Shown here piece after piece: positions 43,617 through 53,283 of a stretch of DNA of 64,000 nucleotides. The DNA is taken from contig JARGSG010000003.1 in NCBI GenBank assembly GCA_030374805.1, forward strand, positions 225,390 to 289,389, in the 5' to 3' direction. The notes beneath the pieces were generated by a model. It was not told where the DNA came from. It searched no databases and saw only the letters and a program-made list of their open reading frames with translations. This stretch comes from Gracilaria gracilis. Its lineage: Eukaryota; Rhodophyta; Florideophyceae; Gracilariales; Gracilariaceae. A program made the position numbers and the translations under genes. Every line of letters starts with the position of its first letter. Position 1 is the first letter of the stretch.

Positions 43617-46001
43617 TTACCACTCAGCGCTGCCAATGGCGCTTAAAGACGGTTCTTGCTTCCCTTGTGACGTGAGTTCTTTGACCTTGAATGACAATTG
43701 TTCCAGATGCCTCTTAAGCCCCAATTGTGCTGGACTAGGACTGCTTTCCTTGGGGTTTTCCATGAATGGGATAACGTCAACGGTCTTAGCTTGACCACGT
43801 ATTCCAAGCTGATTAAAGAAAGCCTTTGTCTTTTTTCCATTCGAGTTATCTTCACTGCATCGATTCACGAGATCAGATATGAAATTGTTGAAAACCTGGG
43901 GTTGCTTGTTGGCAATGCCAGCTTCTTTCAGGACTTTAATGCACCGAATTGCTTTGTCAAAATCCTTTTCCTCACGTATGAAGCGACGGATGATTACAAT
44001 CAGTGACAATGATGCAAACCGGAACTGTCCCCTTTTGACTAGAATCGCGAAGTCCGATTCTGGACGCTGTTCGCTAACATCTTCCACACCAAGATCCGTT
44101 ATTTGGGATGCAACCTCATCCATATCATGCATACTTTCACGATTGAAGCCAACATCGGCACCCTCCTGCTCTGCATCTTCCTCGTCTGCTCCTTGTTGTT
44201 GCTCGGTTTCATCTTTCGGAAGATATTCGCGAAGCGCAGCGTCATCTCCAGCAATCGCCTGATGGACTGGCTTGAACTTTTTCTTTTTGGGTGGAGCTGG
44301 AATAAGCGGCAGAACCTTGCTCAAATCTCCAAGGGCCTTTTCGAATTCTTCCTTGTTTGAATGCTTGAGAAAGTGCATCGGATCCATAATTTCGCGATGC
44401 CACTGGGCAAGAGGTGGGAAGTCGGTTCCCTCTACTCCAGCCAAGGCTCTATGGATAATGCATGTATGAAACCAATCCAAATTCGGGTTGCAAAGCTCCG
44501 GAGGCCATATCGGATCATCTTCATCGTCAGAGTCACCCATTGCATCCTCATCCACGTCAACTAACGCACTAGAAATGAACCTATCCATAGTGTCTACGGC
44601 ATCTTTCTTAATGTCCCTCTTGTACACATCATCAAGACTCGCGAACGGAAAGTGTCGGATATCTTCTTTCATGGGGATGTTCACTATAAACAGAAAGCAT
44701 CTCTCCAGCAAACCAGTTTCTTGGTCAACTTCGATTCTTGGCCAGAGATAAGCCAGAGTCGGAGCTCCTCTTTCAGTTGCCACCGACCTTGCAAGTATGC
44801 CCATCTTCTCCGCGGCCAAAGCAAAGACAAGGCTTTGCATGAGACGTTCCGCTGGTTCACTGCCGGCCATCGGAAGGATGACATCTACCGCAGAAAGAAA
44901 CAACTTGGACGGAACCGAGTGTTGCGGAACAAATCCAATCACATCAAGACCCCTCTCAAGCTGCATATGCCATGCATACTTGTCGATTTCATTGCTCTGT
45001 GGAACCAGCTCAGGTCCATAAGGATAGGTATGTATTATATCTTCGCTCTGCAGCGGCGCGTCATCATTGGCCGACGCAACACGTTGCGTCTCCGTGAGCA
45101 CCGGAACTGGTTCATTTTCGGTCTTTGAAGCGTTCCAAGAAAGTTTTCTACCGGTTGGGTGTTTGGCTGCGTAAACGTGCGAATAGCGCTTGACTGGAAT
45201 CTTGACAACGTCCGCTATGTTAAGGACTCCGCGGAATTTGGCAGAGGCTTTCTTAGCCTTTGGAGTGGGTTTATCGATGAGCGGCAGTGCCTCGTCGTAC
45301 GTCAAGAGGTTGCCTTTGGTTAGCTTGGTAATCAAGAACAGAAGTGCCAGTTCATTGCTCTGACAATGGTCGATTATCTGCTGAACAGGAATATCATCTC
45401 CGATGGTCGAAAAGTGACTCTCTAGTTCGCTGATCTGTTCCGCACATTGGGCAGAACAATGGTAAATGATGTCGACCTTGATTTGATCATCTCTGAACAG
45501 GATGCATTGCTGCTTAAAATCGTTTATATCCTCCTGTTCAAGGCGACGATACACACAACCACCAGCGGTAAGCAGTATGATATGATTGTTCCTCGCACGT
45601 TTTGCGGCCGTGAGGGAGAGATAGAAGCCACAGACATCAAGGATGTTCAAGAGATTACTCGTTTTGACACCGCGTTTAGAATGAGCAAGCGCCTTGACAG
45701 CCAGAATGCTGCGGGTTGCGGGCGGGATGACAACGTGGATGCCGTCGTAACCACCGTTTTTCTGCTTGTTGAGGTCATTTTTGGTGACGTCAGTGCCCGA
45801 ACGCACGACGGATATAAGGTCATCCTTACCAACATTGTAGATGAGACGCGTGGTTGCAAGGCGTGAGGCGGCTTGCTTGAGCTGCTGGAACACGTCATCG
45901 GAAGGAGCATGCGTATCCAACACGACGACGAGCGCTTCGGCGACACGCGGACTGGAGACCTGCGGCTCGTAGTGAGCCGAAACGCTGAAGGGCGTGTTCA
46001 T
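43617..46001 (-). CDS. XRCC5: Ku80 (Ku autoantigen 80-kDa subunit)
   Basis: A 794-residue Ku80, intronless. The vWA-like alpha/beta domain occupies about 20-245 (EALVVVLDTHAPSDDVF, then HIILLTAGG near 145). The central DNA-encircling beta-barrel starts with FRGVLNIADVVKIPVKRYSHV (near 265) and contains YPYGPELVPQSNEID (near 345) and RGAPTLAYLWPRI. The helical C-terminal arm continues to about 560. The DNA-PKcs-binding-like C-terminal domain is present at about 620-760 (an FNNFISDLV-type helix). Ku80 pairs with Ku70 to bind double-strand ends in non-homologous end joining and telomere upkeep. The length is slightly above the usual 700-740. Confidence 0.95.
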   Translation of the reverse strand: MNTPFSVSAHYEPQVSSPRVAEALVVVLDTHAPSDDVFQQLKQAASRLATTRLIYNVGKDDLISVVRSGTDVTKNDLNKQKNGGYDGIHVVIPPATRSILAVKALAHSKRGVKTSNLLNILDVCGFYLSLTAAKRARNNHIILLTAGGCVYRRLEQEDINDFKQQCILFRDDQIKVDIIYHCSAQCAEQISELESHFSTIGDDIPVQQIIDHCQSNELALLFLITKLTKGNLLTYDEALPLIDKPTPKAKKASAKFRGVLNIADVVKIPVKRYSHVYAAKHPTGRKLSWNASKTENEPVPVLTETQRVASANDDAPLQSEDIIHTYPYGPELVPQSNEIDKYAWHMQLERGLDVIGFVPQHSVPSKLFLSAVDVILPMAGSEPAERLMQSLVFALAAEKMGILARSVATERGAPTLAYLWPRIEVDQETGLLERCFLFIVNIPMKEDIRHFPFASLDDVYKRDIKKDAVDTMDRFISSALVDVDEDAMGDSDDEDDPIWPPELCNPNLDWFHTCIIHRALAGVEGTDFPPLAQWHREIMDPMHFLKHSNKEEFEKALGDLSKVLPLIPAPPKKKKFKPVHQAIAGDDAALREYLPKDETEQQQGADEEDAEQEGADVGFNRESMHDMDEVASQITDLGVEDVSEQRPESDFAILVKRGQFRFASLSLIVIIRRFIREEKDFDKAIRCIKVLKEAGIANKQPQVFNNFISDLVNRCSEDNSNGKKTKAFFNQLGIRGQAKTVDVIPFMENPKESSPSPAQLGLKRHLEQLSFKVKELTSQGKQEPSLSAIGSAEW

Positions 46002-46501
46002 GACGGCAGCGTGACGACGGCAGTGCCATTCGACAGTCGCGAAGAGGAAAACAGCAGCCCAGCTTCTTGCAGAAGCAATCTGAAGATCTCAAAACTGATA
46101 AAGCCACGCGGCATGACGTGCATGCCATGCGCCGCATCGGATGAAGTTCATCTACGAGGCGCAAAATGAGTAATTTTATTTTCGCACAGAGCCGGATGCG
46201 ATGCTGTATAACTTTATGCGTGGGTGGACGGGCGCGAGCGGGGGACTCTGACGGCCGGCGCTGGTTGATCACGATGACGCCCAACTCGGGCGGGATGGCT
46301 GCGCGCCGCAGCAGCGGCGCAGCTGCTGCTGAGAGGAGCAGCTGCTGCTGAGAGGAGCAGCTGCTGCTGAGAGCTGACGGCGAGGGCGTTGCGAGAAAAG
46401 CAGCGTCTGCGCAGCAACACCTTTTGCTGCCAGAGCGCACTCTCGAGAGCGCGCGCGCACGCACGTGGCATGACGGCGCACACACGCACCGGCGGCGCGT
46501 G
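46002..46501. other. Ku80 upstream region, GC-rich, with 19-bp tandem repeat
   Basis: It contains three 19-bp units, AGCAGCTGCTGCTGAGAGG, at about 46318-46375. The last 5 bases (46497-46501, GCGTG) are the left copy of the target-site duplication of the copia element. Before the insertion this region was continuous with 53284 onward. Confidence 0.6.
46318..46375. repeat. 19-bp tandem repeat, three copies
   Basis: Unit AGCAGCTGCTGCTGAGAGG, in the GC-rich upstream region of Ku80. Confidence 0.85.
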
Positions 46502-46766
46502 TGTCGCTCCAAAAGGAGAGGTGAAGAAAAGGGGCCTAAGAAGGCAGAAATGGAGGTGGTGCTAGGAGCAGAAATATGAGATGATATGTTATGTGAGTCG
46601 TGCCTCTACTAATGAAGATGGGAAGGTCTATGCAGCTTAAGTATAGAGTCGGGTCCGACCCCTCCTAACCAAAGTTAAGACCCTCCGGACCGGTTGGTCC
46701 GATGACCCTCCGATGCGCTAGTCGCTAGCGGAGGGCATGCATCTGACACGTGCTGTCGGGTCAACA
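46502..46766 (-). repeat. 3' LTR of the copia element
   Basis: 265 bp. By eye it is base-for-base identical to the LTR at 53014-53278, indicating insertion too recent for LTR divergence. Confidence 0.95.
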
Positions 46767-47091
46767 CTCACTCTTTTCCAATAAACCAAGTTGCCCGCTA
46801 CTCAATAACGTGGTGAGTGGAAGTGTCGTCACATTTCACGTCTTCCGCATGAGCAGTTGCGTCGTGGAAGAAACAAGTGCAGTTCTGCGCGCCGGTAGCT
46901 CGGGTCTCGTTGGTGACGTCGCCTGCGTACTCGTCCTTGCCATTGTCGGTGTGACAGTATCCAATATTCTCAAGATCATGAACGGCGGTAGTGGCGAAGT
47001 CCATATGTTCTTGGGCCTGGCGTTCAATACGGCTACTCGTGTCATGGTGCAGTAGATCATTCACGAAGACGGTCTCCATATTGCGAATAAT

Positions 47092-47706
47092 TCACTGTTC
47101 GACGGGGTGCTTAGCCTTTCCGGACATCATGAGCTGGTTTAGAGCGCGGCAAGGGCGAGGTTTCGTGAGGCCGTCCGCGGGGTTAAATTGCGATCGTATG
47201 TATCCAATATCAGATATGTCTTCTCGTTTGTAAGCTTCCCGCGCGGCACGTACGTCGATCATTAGACGGCGTTCCTTCGTGGTCGTGCCCTTCGTGATGA
47301 TGTCGAAGATGCTCTTCGAGTCCGTTAGGATGCAGAGCTTGACACTGCGGTTGAGGAGCGTTTCCAAGTCGTGCTTGATCATGAACCCGTGATCAAACGC
47401 ATCTGCGAAGGCGTATATTTCAGCTCCTAAGACGGAACGGACTACACGGCGGCTCTTGTAGCTACGGTACGTGATGACATTGCAGTTGTCGTTCTTGTCA
47501 GCAAGACAGATGATGTAGCCCAGCTGCGAAGTTTGGTCATGATTATTCGCAAAAGCGCCATCGCCATAGCAGCGAACATAGAGGGAATCACGATCCAGGC
47601 GGTTGTGGCGTAGGAAAGGCTGCGGTGTGTTCTGAAGGTACTTGATAGTTTTGTTCAGCTGGAGGATATGAGCCGGTTTGAATAACTCCTCAGTTATCTG
47701 TGCCAA
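47092..47706 (-). CDS. Copia pol, RNase H part downstream of the in-frame stop
   Basis: 204 codons in the same frame as the upstream pol ORF, directly after a TAA at 47707-47709. It contains the RNase H acidic residues in YGDGAF, GAEIYAF and LTDSKS, and the usual copia C-terminal segment with NPADGLTK. The segment immediately before and after the stop keeps the normal copia sequence order (CSTA, stop, LAQITEE). The stop therefore looks like a single point change, or possibly a readthrough site. RNase H removes the RNA strand during reverse transcription. Confidence 0.9.
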   Translation of the reverse strand: MAQITEELFKPAHILQLNKTIKYLQNTPQPFLRHNRLDRDSLYVRCYGDGAFANNHDQTSQLGYIICLADKNDNCNVITYRSYKSRRVVRSVLGAEIYAFADAFDHGFMIKHDLETLLNRSVKLCILTDSKSIFDIITKGTTTKERRLMIDVRAAREAYKREDISDIGYIRSQFNPADGLTKPRPCRALNQLMMSGKAKHPVEQ

Positions 47707-50463
47707 TTATGCGGTAGAGCACATTACGTCTCGACGGGAATGGACAGTCCAATTGCACTTCATTAATGTAGACTTGAAGAGCTTGAAAGTTGCTTCGATA
47801 GGTATAATACGCAGGTTGCGAATCTGTGGGACTTGGTGCATGATAAATGACGACGGGAGCTTGCGTATATGTATTCCCGCGAAATGAAAATTGTCGACAA
47901 CTGGCGGTTTCGTATCGAAGCGCTGGTTGGTTTTGTCGGCAATTCCGAAGAACTCGTCGTTTCCGGCTTGGAGGCAATCGTCGACGTACACGGAAATTAG
48001 GCCGAGTAGCTTTCCGACTGCGTCAAAACGCCAAAAAAGCGCCTGATCTCCTGTTGTGGGCGTCATTTGCAGGTCGTTCTGCACATGGCTGAGGAAAGTG
48101 AATCCCCAGAAGTCACCGGCTTTGGACATTCCGTAAATTGGACGGATTAGCTTCAGGAGTTCGTGATGTGATAAGTTGAGTTCAGCAGGAGGGCGGAGGT
48201 AAACGTTCCTTGCCAGTTCGATTGGGCTTTGAATGTAGGCCTGTTTTATATCGACTGAGCGAACTTGGAAGTCGAATGCCAGCGCGAGCGAGAGAAGTAG
48301 TCTGATTGATTGAATGGCTACTGGTCTGCTGTCATGGACGATTACCGATTTCTCTTTGTCCATGTGGCCCTGGGCGACCAGTCTTGCTTTGTATATCGGT
48401 TTGTCTGTTTCGGCGTCTTTGATGGAGAGTACCCAGCGTGTGCCAAGTATATTGGGTGGTGTGCCTAGTTTCTGGCATTCCATGTCGACGTCTTGCCGTT
48501 TGATTACTTTCCATAGTTTTCTATCCTTTAGTCCATCAATTTCCTTCTTTCTGGCGATATTCCAGACGGGCCAACGCTCACGGAGATCGCCGATAGGAAG
48601 TATATCGGTAACGTAAATACGTGCAGGCGATGCGTTTGAATGAGCATCGGGTGTTGTAAACTGTCGGAATTGGCTCATGAACTGATGAATTAGATGATTG
48701 TCTGAGAATGCTGCGTTCGGTATGCATTGTGCAATGTTATACTGAGCGGCCTTGCCGTTCCAATTGATGAACAGTTGCTTATCGTTCACTTTTAGGACTT
48801 TAAAGGGGCCGTGAAAGCGTTTGGTGTCTTCTCTGTAGACACGAACGAAGTCCCCTGGTTCATATATGTAGGTTGCGGCTTCGGGAGTTCGGGCGCGGAG
48901 GGCTTGCTGAACGCGCATTTGCGCGACAATGGTCGCGTACTCCTGACGGGCCGTTTCTAGTGCTTTGAATCGTTCCCGGTTAGTAGGTAACGATGATTTG
49001 ATTCCGGGGAATCGGGGAAGTGTACCAAATACTAATAGTGATGGAACGAGTCCGTCGGGTCCCATGGTATCGTTAATGGCTTTGATAGCCAAACGAAGTC
49101 TGATTGTCCTGTTGAGAGTGGGATGATCGACCGTGATCTTGTGATACACATTTCTTAGTGGGGCGTGATAACGTTCGCCAATTCCTAAGCTGTTGTGTGA
49201 CTGGGTACCGCTGTATATTAGGTCAATGCCTAATTCATGTGCATTGGATTGCCATGCCTTTGATACGAATGCTGATCCTCTATCCAAACGTTGTCTGTTG
49301 GGTGCGCCAATATATACCGTTATCCAACATGCGATGAAGGCCTGCCAGATGGCCTCAGAGGATTCGCTCTGTAGGAACACGGCGTTCGAGAAACCTGTAT
49401 CCATGTCTACAACGTGGAGAACCGGATGTTTCTTTCCTTGGTCTTGGAGATACATCAGGTCTAGTGATACTTCATTGTTGAAAACAATCTCATCTGGGGG
49501 TAGGCACGCTTTGAAGCGAAGTGGTCTATGCCGAAAAGTTTGGCATGTGGCACATGCTTGCGATATCTCGTCCAATAATTTGCGGGTATCTTTCGAGAGT
49601 CTTGGGGTTCTTGATCGCTGTAACACATTGAAAAGCTTCTGGGCTGACGGGTGGTAGAAACTTAGGTGCATCTTACGTAGTTCAGACAGAGTAAATGGGC
49701 TGTAAGATACGGCCAAGATTGAGTGCGCCTTTCCTGGTTGCCATCTGTAGAATAGGTGGCCATTGTGCTCTGTCAGACGGATCACCCAGTCTTCTTTTTT
49801 GCTTGATAGCAAATTGTCAGCCATGTCGACGATTATGGAGTGTTTTTTGCTTAGGTCGAAGCCGAAGAGAAATGGAATTGGCGCATCTACGACGTCAATT
49901 GAAACGATTATGGATTTGCCTGTTGGCGTTGGCATGTTGATAGTAATGAGCCCAAGGGAGGACTGGATGCTGTTGCCGAAACGAAACGATTCTGAATTAT
50001 GACTGAGGTGTAGTGTTTCATTCTGATCTTCAACATAGTTCGTGGCTTCTTGGAGGCCAATGACGGATTTGGCTGCTCCCGAGTCGATGCATGCACCGAG
50101 GAAACGTTGTCCTTGTGGACGTGGTTGAGCGAAGTACAACTCAAAGTTTCCGAGTATGCGTGGGAGGTTCGGTTCCTTAATGTCTGACGTATCAAGTATA
50201 GGTTTGGGTGATACTGCTGTGGTCCCTACGTCTCGTTTGGTTTCGGCAGTGTAGACGGAGTTGCTTTCAGGTTTTGCTGGCGTAGTTGAATTGACCTCTT
50301 TGTGATGTTGCCCTGTTTGTTGAGGGTAATCAATGGATGTAACGTTGCTGGTTTGTATAGGTGTCGTGAATAATAGCGATGATACGGCATCGTTCAGGTC
50401 ATCCGGTGGTTGCCTATTTTGGGAGATAGGTCGGCAATTCCGATCTCCTTCTAAAAATCCGAA
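47707..50463 (-). CDS. Copia pol: protease, integrase, reverse transcriptase
   Basis: An open frame of about 918 codons without its own ATG near the 5' end (the first in-frame stop upstream is at 50464-50466). In order it contains the aspartic protease (IDSGAAKSVIG), the integrase HHCC zinc region with CATC, the integrase catalytic region (SLDLMYL, DRGSAFVSKAW, GERYHAPLRN) and the reverse transcriptase (RWVLSIKD, ARLVAQGHMDKE, YVDDCLQAGND). It overlaps the end of the gag frame by about 13 bases in the -1 register over a run of five T. It encodes the enzymes for reverse transcription and integration. Confidence 0.93.
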   Translation of the reverse strand, partial: FGFLEGDRNCRPISQNRQPPDDLNDAVSSLLFTTPIQTSNVTSIDYPQQTGQHHKEVNSTTPAKPESNSVYTAETKRDVGTTAVSPKPILDTSDIKEPNLPRILGNFELYFAQPRPQGQRFLGACIDSGAAKSVIGLQEATNYVEDQNETLHLSHNSESFRFGNSIQSSLGLITINMPTPTGKSIIVSIDVVDAPIPFLFGFDLSKKHSIIVDMADNLLSSKKEDWVIRLTEHNGHLFYRWQPGKAHSILAVSYSPFTLSELRKMHLSFYHPSAQKLFNVLQRSRTPRLSKDTRKLLDEISQACATCQTFRHRPLRFKACLPPDEIVFNNEVSLDLMYLQDQGKKHPVLHVVDMDTGFSNAVFLQSESSEAIWQAFIACWITVYIGAPNRQRLDRGSAFVSKAWQSNAHELGIDLIYSGTQSHNSLGIGERYHAPLRNVYHKITVDHPTLNRTIRLRLAIKAINDTMGPDGLVPSLLVFGTLPRFPGIKSSLPTNRERFKALETARQEYATIVAQMRVQQALRARTPEAATYIYEPGDFVRVYREDTKRFHGPFKVLKVNDKQLFINWNGKAAQYNIAQCIPNAAFSDNHLIHQFMSQFRQFTTPDAHSNASPARIYVTDILPIGDLRERWPVWNIARKKEIDGLKDRKLWKVIKRQDVDMECQKLGTPPNILGTRWVLSIKDAETDKPIYKARLVAQGHMDKEKSVIVHDSRPVAIQSIRLLLSLALAFDFQVRSVDIKQAYIQSPIELARNVYLRPPAELNLSHHELLKLIRPIYGMSKAGDFWGFTFLSHVQNDLQMTPTTGDQALFWRFDAVGKLLGLISVYVDDCLQAGNDEFFGIADKTNQRFDTKPPVVDNFHFAGIHIRKLPSSFIMHQVPQIRNLRIIPIEATFKLFKSTLMKCNWTVHSRRDVMCSTA

Positions 50464-51285
50464 TTATCGGGATTCATTGCGTATGAATTGGTACTTTCAT
50501 TAATAAAATTGATGTAGTTAGTTTCATGGGAATGCGCATTTGTGGTGGACGGCGGTTGAGAGCCATCGGTTGTGCTTTCGAGTAGTTTCTCGATACGATC
50601 TAAGTCGTTGTCGGTATCATCGATGGCTTTAACATTGAAGATCATGTTGTCTTCTGCTGATGAATCGTCTGAGTCTGAGTCGTAAGATACAGCCATGGAT
50701 CGTACCAAAGTTCGTAGATTTTGGAAGTTGGTTTCATTGTCGCCGCTTGTGTTTGTTTTTGCAAACAGGGTATCAAACGATCTCTTTCCGCGATTTTTGT
50801 GAGGACAGTTTCTCTTCCAGTGGCTGGGATTGCCGCATATGAAACATCCTTTGTTTCGGTGCGTGTTTCGTGTGAAACGACGCTTGTTCCTGTATGGCCT
50901 ATTGAAACGGGAATGTACTGGTTTTCCATAACGTGGGTTGTTATAGAGTATATCGGGGGTTGTCTCTACGTTTCCAGTCAACTCGGAAGTATTTCCCTGC
51001 TTCTTTAACCAGATACAATGCTTCTGAATCCTGTTTGTGAGAGCTCGATACAGTAAGCTGTACGTGTTCACGTTTTGGATTGGGCCTTCGGTGTCTGGTC
51101 TTGCCCATTCTTGGTCGCTCACGGCGGTGAGAAGCGTTTGCCGCTTGTATATATCGGTTTGAAGGGCCTGAGGAATGTGTCTGATCTTGGAATTAATTGC
51201 TTGGAGCATTAAGCGGAATGCTTCGTCCATATGGCGATTACCGTCGAGGAAGTCTGACATTCTAACTGCGCTTAGTTCGTCAAGA
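50451..51285 (-). CDS. Copia gag, C-terminal part with zinc knuckle
   Basis: This frame continues gag in the +1 register relative to the N-terminal ORF. It carries a capsid-like helical segment and the CCHC zinc knuckle CFICGNPSHWKRNC that packages the RNA, followed by an acidic region. It ends in TAG at 50451-50453, right after a TTTTT run where the pol frame overlaps. The upstream boundary is placed at the probable shift site (51280-51285); the frame itself is open to 51401. Confidence 0.85.
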
Positions 51286-52959
51286 ACGCGGGTCTGTTGA
51301 ATTTTGGTCGTGGAATTTCTCTTCCATGAGTTGTTTTGCGTGAGCGTAGCTTGTTGCTTTTGCCTGCACTTCATCGCGGAAGAAGTCCTTCGCGTCATCA
51401 TCTAAGGCACTTGGAATGAGAATGAGTGCGTCGTTTTCAGTTCCCAATTGCTGAGTGAACACGACGTATTCATAGTCGCGAATGAATTTGACCCAGGATT
51501 GGTCAGGGCTGCCGGTAAACATTTTTGTTTTGAATACGGTCATCAAGGACTGGGACGCTTTCTGAATGCGCTTGACAAGTGCTTCGTCGGGGGAAAGGCT
51601 ACTTTGGCGCCGGTTTGCGGAGTCGCGAAGACTATGTGTGATGTTATTGAATGCTGATTGGGTATTGCCATTGCGCTCAAATGCTCTGTTCGTTGGATCT
51701 TGCGGCTGATCGCTCGTGGTGTTGGTGCGGCCAGGGACTGTTGTCCTTCGTGCAGAATTGAATTGGTGGTTGAACGTGCCTGTCTGTGCTGAGTTGAAGC
51801 TGTCTGTGTGTTGTCCTACATTGGCATAGTGTTGAGGGTTTTGGTTTTGATTAATAGCAAACTGCTGTTCCTTTGTTCTCTGTTGTTGACTGTTTGATGG
51901 ATTTTCCCATACATTGGGCTGCTGGCGTCCATAGTTAGACGTTGCAGTCGGGAGATGCTGAAATCGTCCTGAGTTGTGCTGTCTCATTGCATTATGGTTA
52001 TTCTGAGGGTGGGCATTGGTATTCGGCGCGGGCTGTTGCCCCGAAGTTTGTCTGAGATCGGCGATCTGGGCTTGGAAATGCTGTTCCATTGTACGCATTC
52101 TAGCATCATGATGTTGAGTGAATGCCCTCATTTCAGCGCCTTGCTGGATTGTGATGTGTTCTAGGCGGTTGGATAGAGCGCTGATTGCAGCCAGGATTGT
52201 TTTATCAGGCTGTCCCATTGACTGCATATGTGCTGCAGGTTGGTGCGCCAAGTCCACCGGGCTGGTTAGTGGTTCCGGAACTCCGTGTAATTGGGGAAGC
52301 TGAGTCGCATTGTGCACGAGTGACGGTGCTGACGATTTGTGTGAAGCAATAATGTTGCCTGCGGGGTTGTTCCTCGGAAAGACGTTAGGAGTGTGAAGAT
52401 TTTCTTGGTTACTGGGGTCACTGTGTGATGCTTCGGGTGCGTTGTATTCATGGAGATTATCCTGGGTGTCGTCACTAGTCATTGGTCGATTAGCATGCGG
52501 GTGATCGGTCTTGTTCCTAATAATATCTTCCATAATGCGAAGGTTTTCGGTATACGGTACTTCATTCCAGAGAAGCTTTGCGATACGTAGAGGATTGTTG
52601 CTACATTTTTCGACTTCTATCCCGTTATCTTCAAGTTTGAGGATGAGTGCGCGTGTTAGGTTGTACTCTTTTGCTATGTGAGGATGCGAAAGTAGTAATG
52701 GTGAAAGACCTGCTTTTAGACGTTGTATAAAAACATCAGGTGCTGGATTATCACAGAGCATCTTTTGTATTATGGTCGCATAATACTTAGATGTTTCCGT
52801 TTTAAGGATCATCTTCGGTAGAAAGAATTCTCTGCCGTCTGAGGACGATGCTTGGTTACCGGTGTTCGCGTCCATTCTCGACTGTTCGATTGAATGACTA
52901 CGGGGTTGATTTTCGTCGTCTATCTGGCTGAGTCGATGGAACAATCCCCAGTTAGACAT
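51280..52959 (-). CDS. Copia gag, N-terminal part
   Basis: An open frame of 559 codons from the first ATG, 54 bases after the 5' LTR, to a TGA at 51280-51282. The sequence is Gln/Asn/His-rich in the middle (about 200-430) and becomes helical and capsid-like near the end (DALILIPSALDDDAKDFFRDE). The stop TGA is preceded by TCT and followed by C, the layout of known +1 shift sites. The zinc knuckle is in the next frame. Confidence 0.85.
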   Translation of the reverse strand: MSNWGLFHRLSQIDDENQPRSHSIEQSRMDANTGNQASSSDGREFFLPKMILKTETSKYYATIIQKMLCDNPAPDVFIQRLKAGLSPLLLSHPHIAKEYNLTRALILKLEDNGIEVEKCSNNPLRIAKLLWNEVPYTENLRIMEDIIRNKTDHPHANRPMTSDDTQDNLHEYNAPEASHSDPSNQENLHTPNVFPRNNPAGNIIASHKSSAPSLVHNATQLPQLHGVPEPLTSPVDLAHQPAAHMQSMGQPDKTILAAISALSNRLEHITIQQGAEMRAFTQHHDARMRTMEQHFQAQIADLRQTSGQQPAPNTNAHPQNNHNAMRQHNSGRFQHLPTATSNYGRQQPNVWENPSNSQQQRTKEQQFAINQNQNPQHYANVGQHTDSFNSAQTGTFNHQFNSARRTTVPGRTNTTSDQPQDPTNRAFERNGNTQSAFNNITHSLRDSANRRQSSLSPDEALVKRIQKASQSLMTVFKTKMFTGSPDQSWVKFIRDYEYVVFTQQLGTENDALILIPSALDDDAKDFFRDEVQAKATSYAHAKQLMEEKFHDQNSTDPRS

Positions 52960-53013
52960 ACAGTCTATACAATAATAGATCAATAAACTCTTCTTTCGAG
53001 CTTAATTCATGAA

Positions 53014-53278
53014 TGTCGCTCCAAAAGGAGAGGTGAAGAAAAGGGGCCTAAGAAGGCAGAAATGGAGGTGGTGCTAGGAGCAGAAATATGAGATGATATG
53101 TTATGTGAGTCGTGCCTCTACTAATGAAGATGGGAAGGTCTATGCAGCTTAAGTATAGAGTCGGGTCCGACCCCTCCTAACCAAAGTTAAGACCCTCCGG
53201 ACCGGTTGGTCCGATGACCCTCCGATGCGCTAGTCGCTAGCGGAGGGCATGCATCTGACACGTGCTGTCGGGTCAACA
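53014..53278 (-). repeat. 5' LTR of the copia element
   Basis: 265 bp, the LTR that precedes gag. It contains the element's promoter, but no clear TATA box was identified. Confidence 0.95.
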
Positions 53279-53283
53279 GCGTG

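Larger units (their letters stand above)
46502..53278 (-). mobile_element. Ty1/copia LTR retrotransposon, recent insertion
   Basis: A 6777-bp complete element read on the minus strand. It has two 265-bp LTRs with TG...CA ends and a 5-bp target duplication GCGTG at 46497-46501 and 53279-53283. The polypurine tract GGAAAAGAGTGAG directly precedes the 3' LTR (plus-strand 46767-46779). The domain order gag, protease, integrase, reverse transcriptase, RNase H places it in Ty1/copia. The primer-binding region after the 5' LTR starts TTCATGAATTAAGC; I cannot match it to the 3' end of a tRNA, so an internal tRNA primer is possible. The coding region shows a +1 change within gag, a -1 change between gag and pol, and a stop codon before RNase H. 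Confidence 0.97.
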
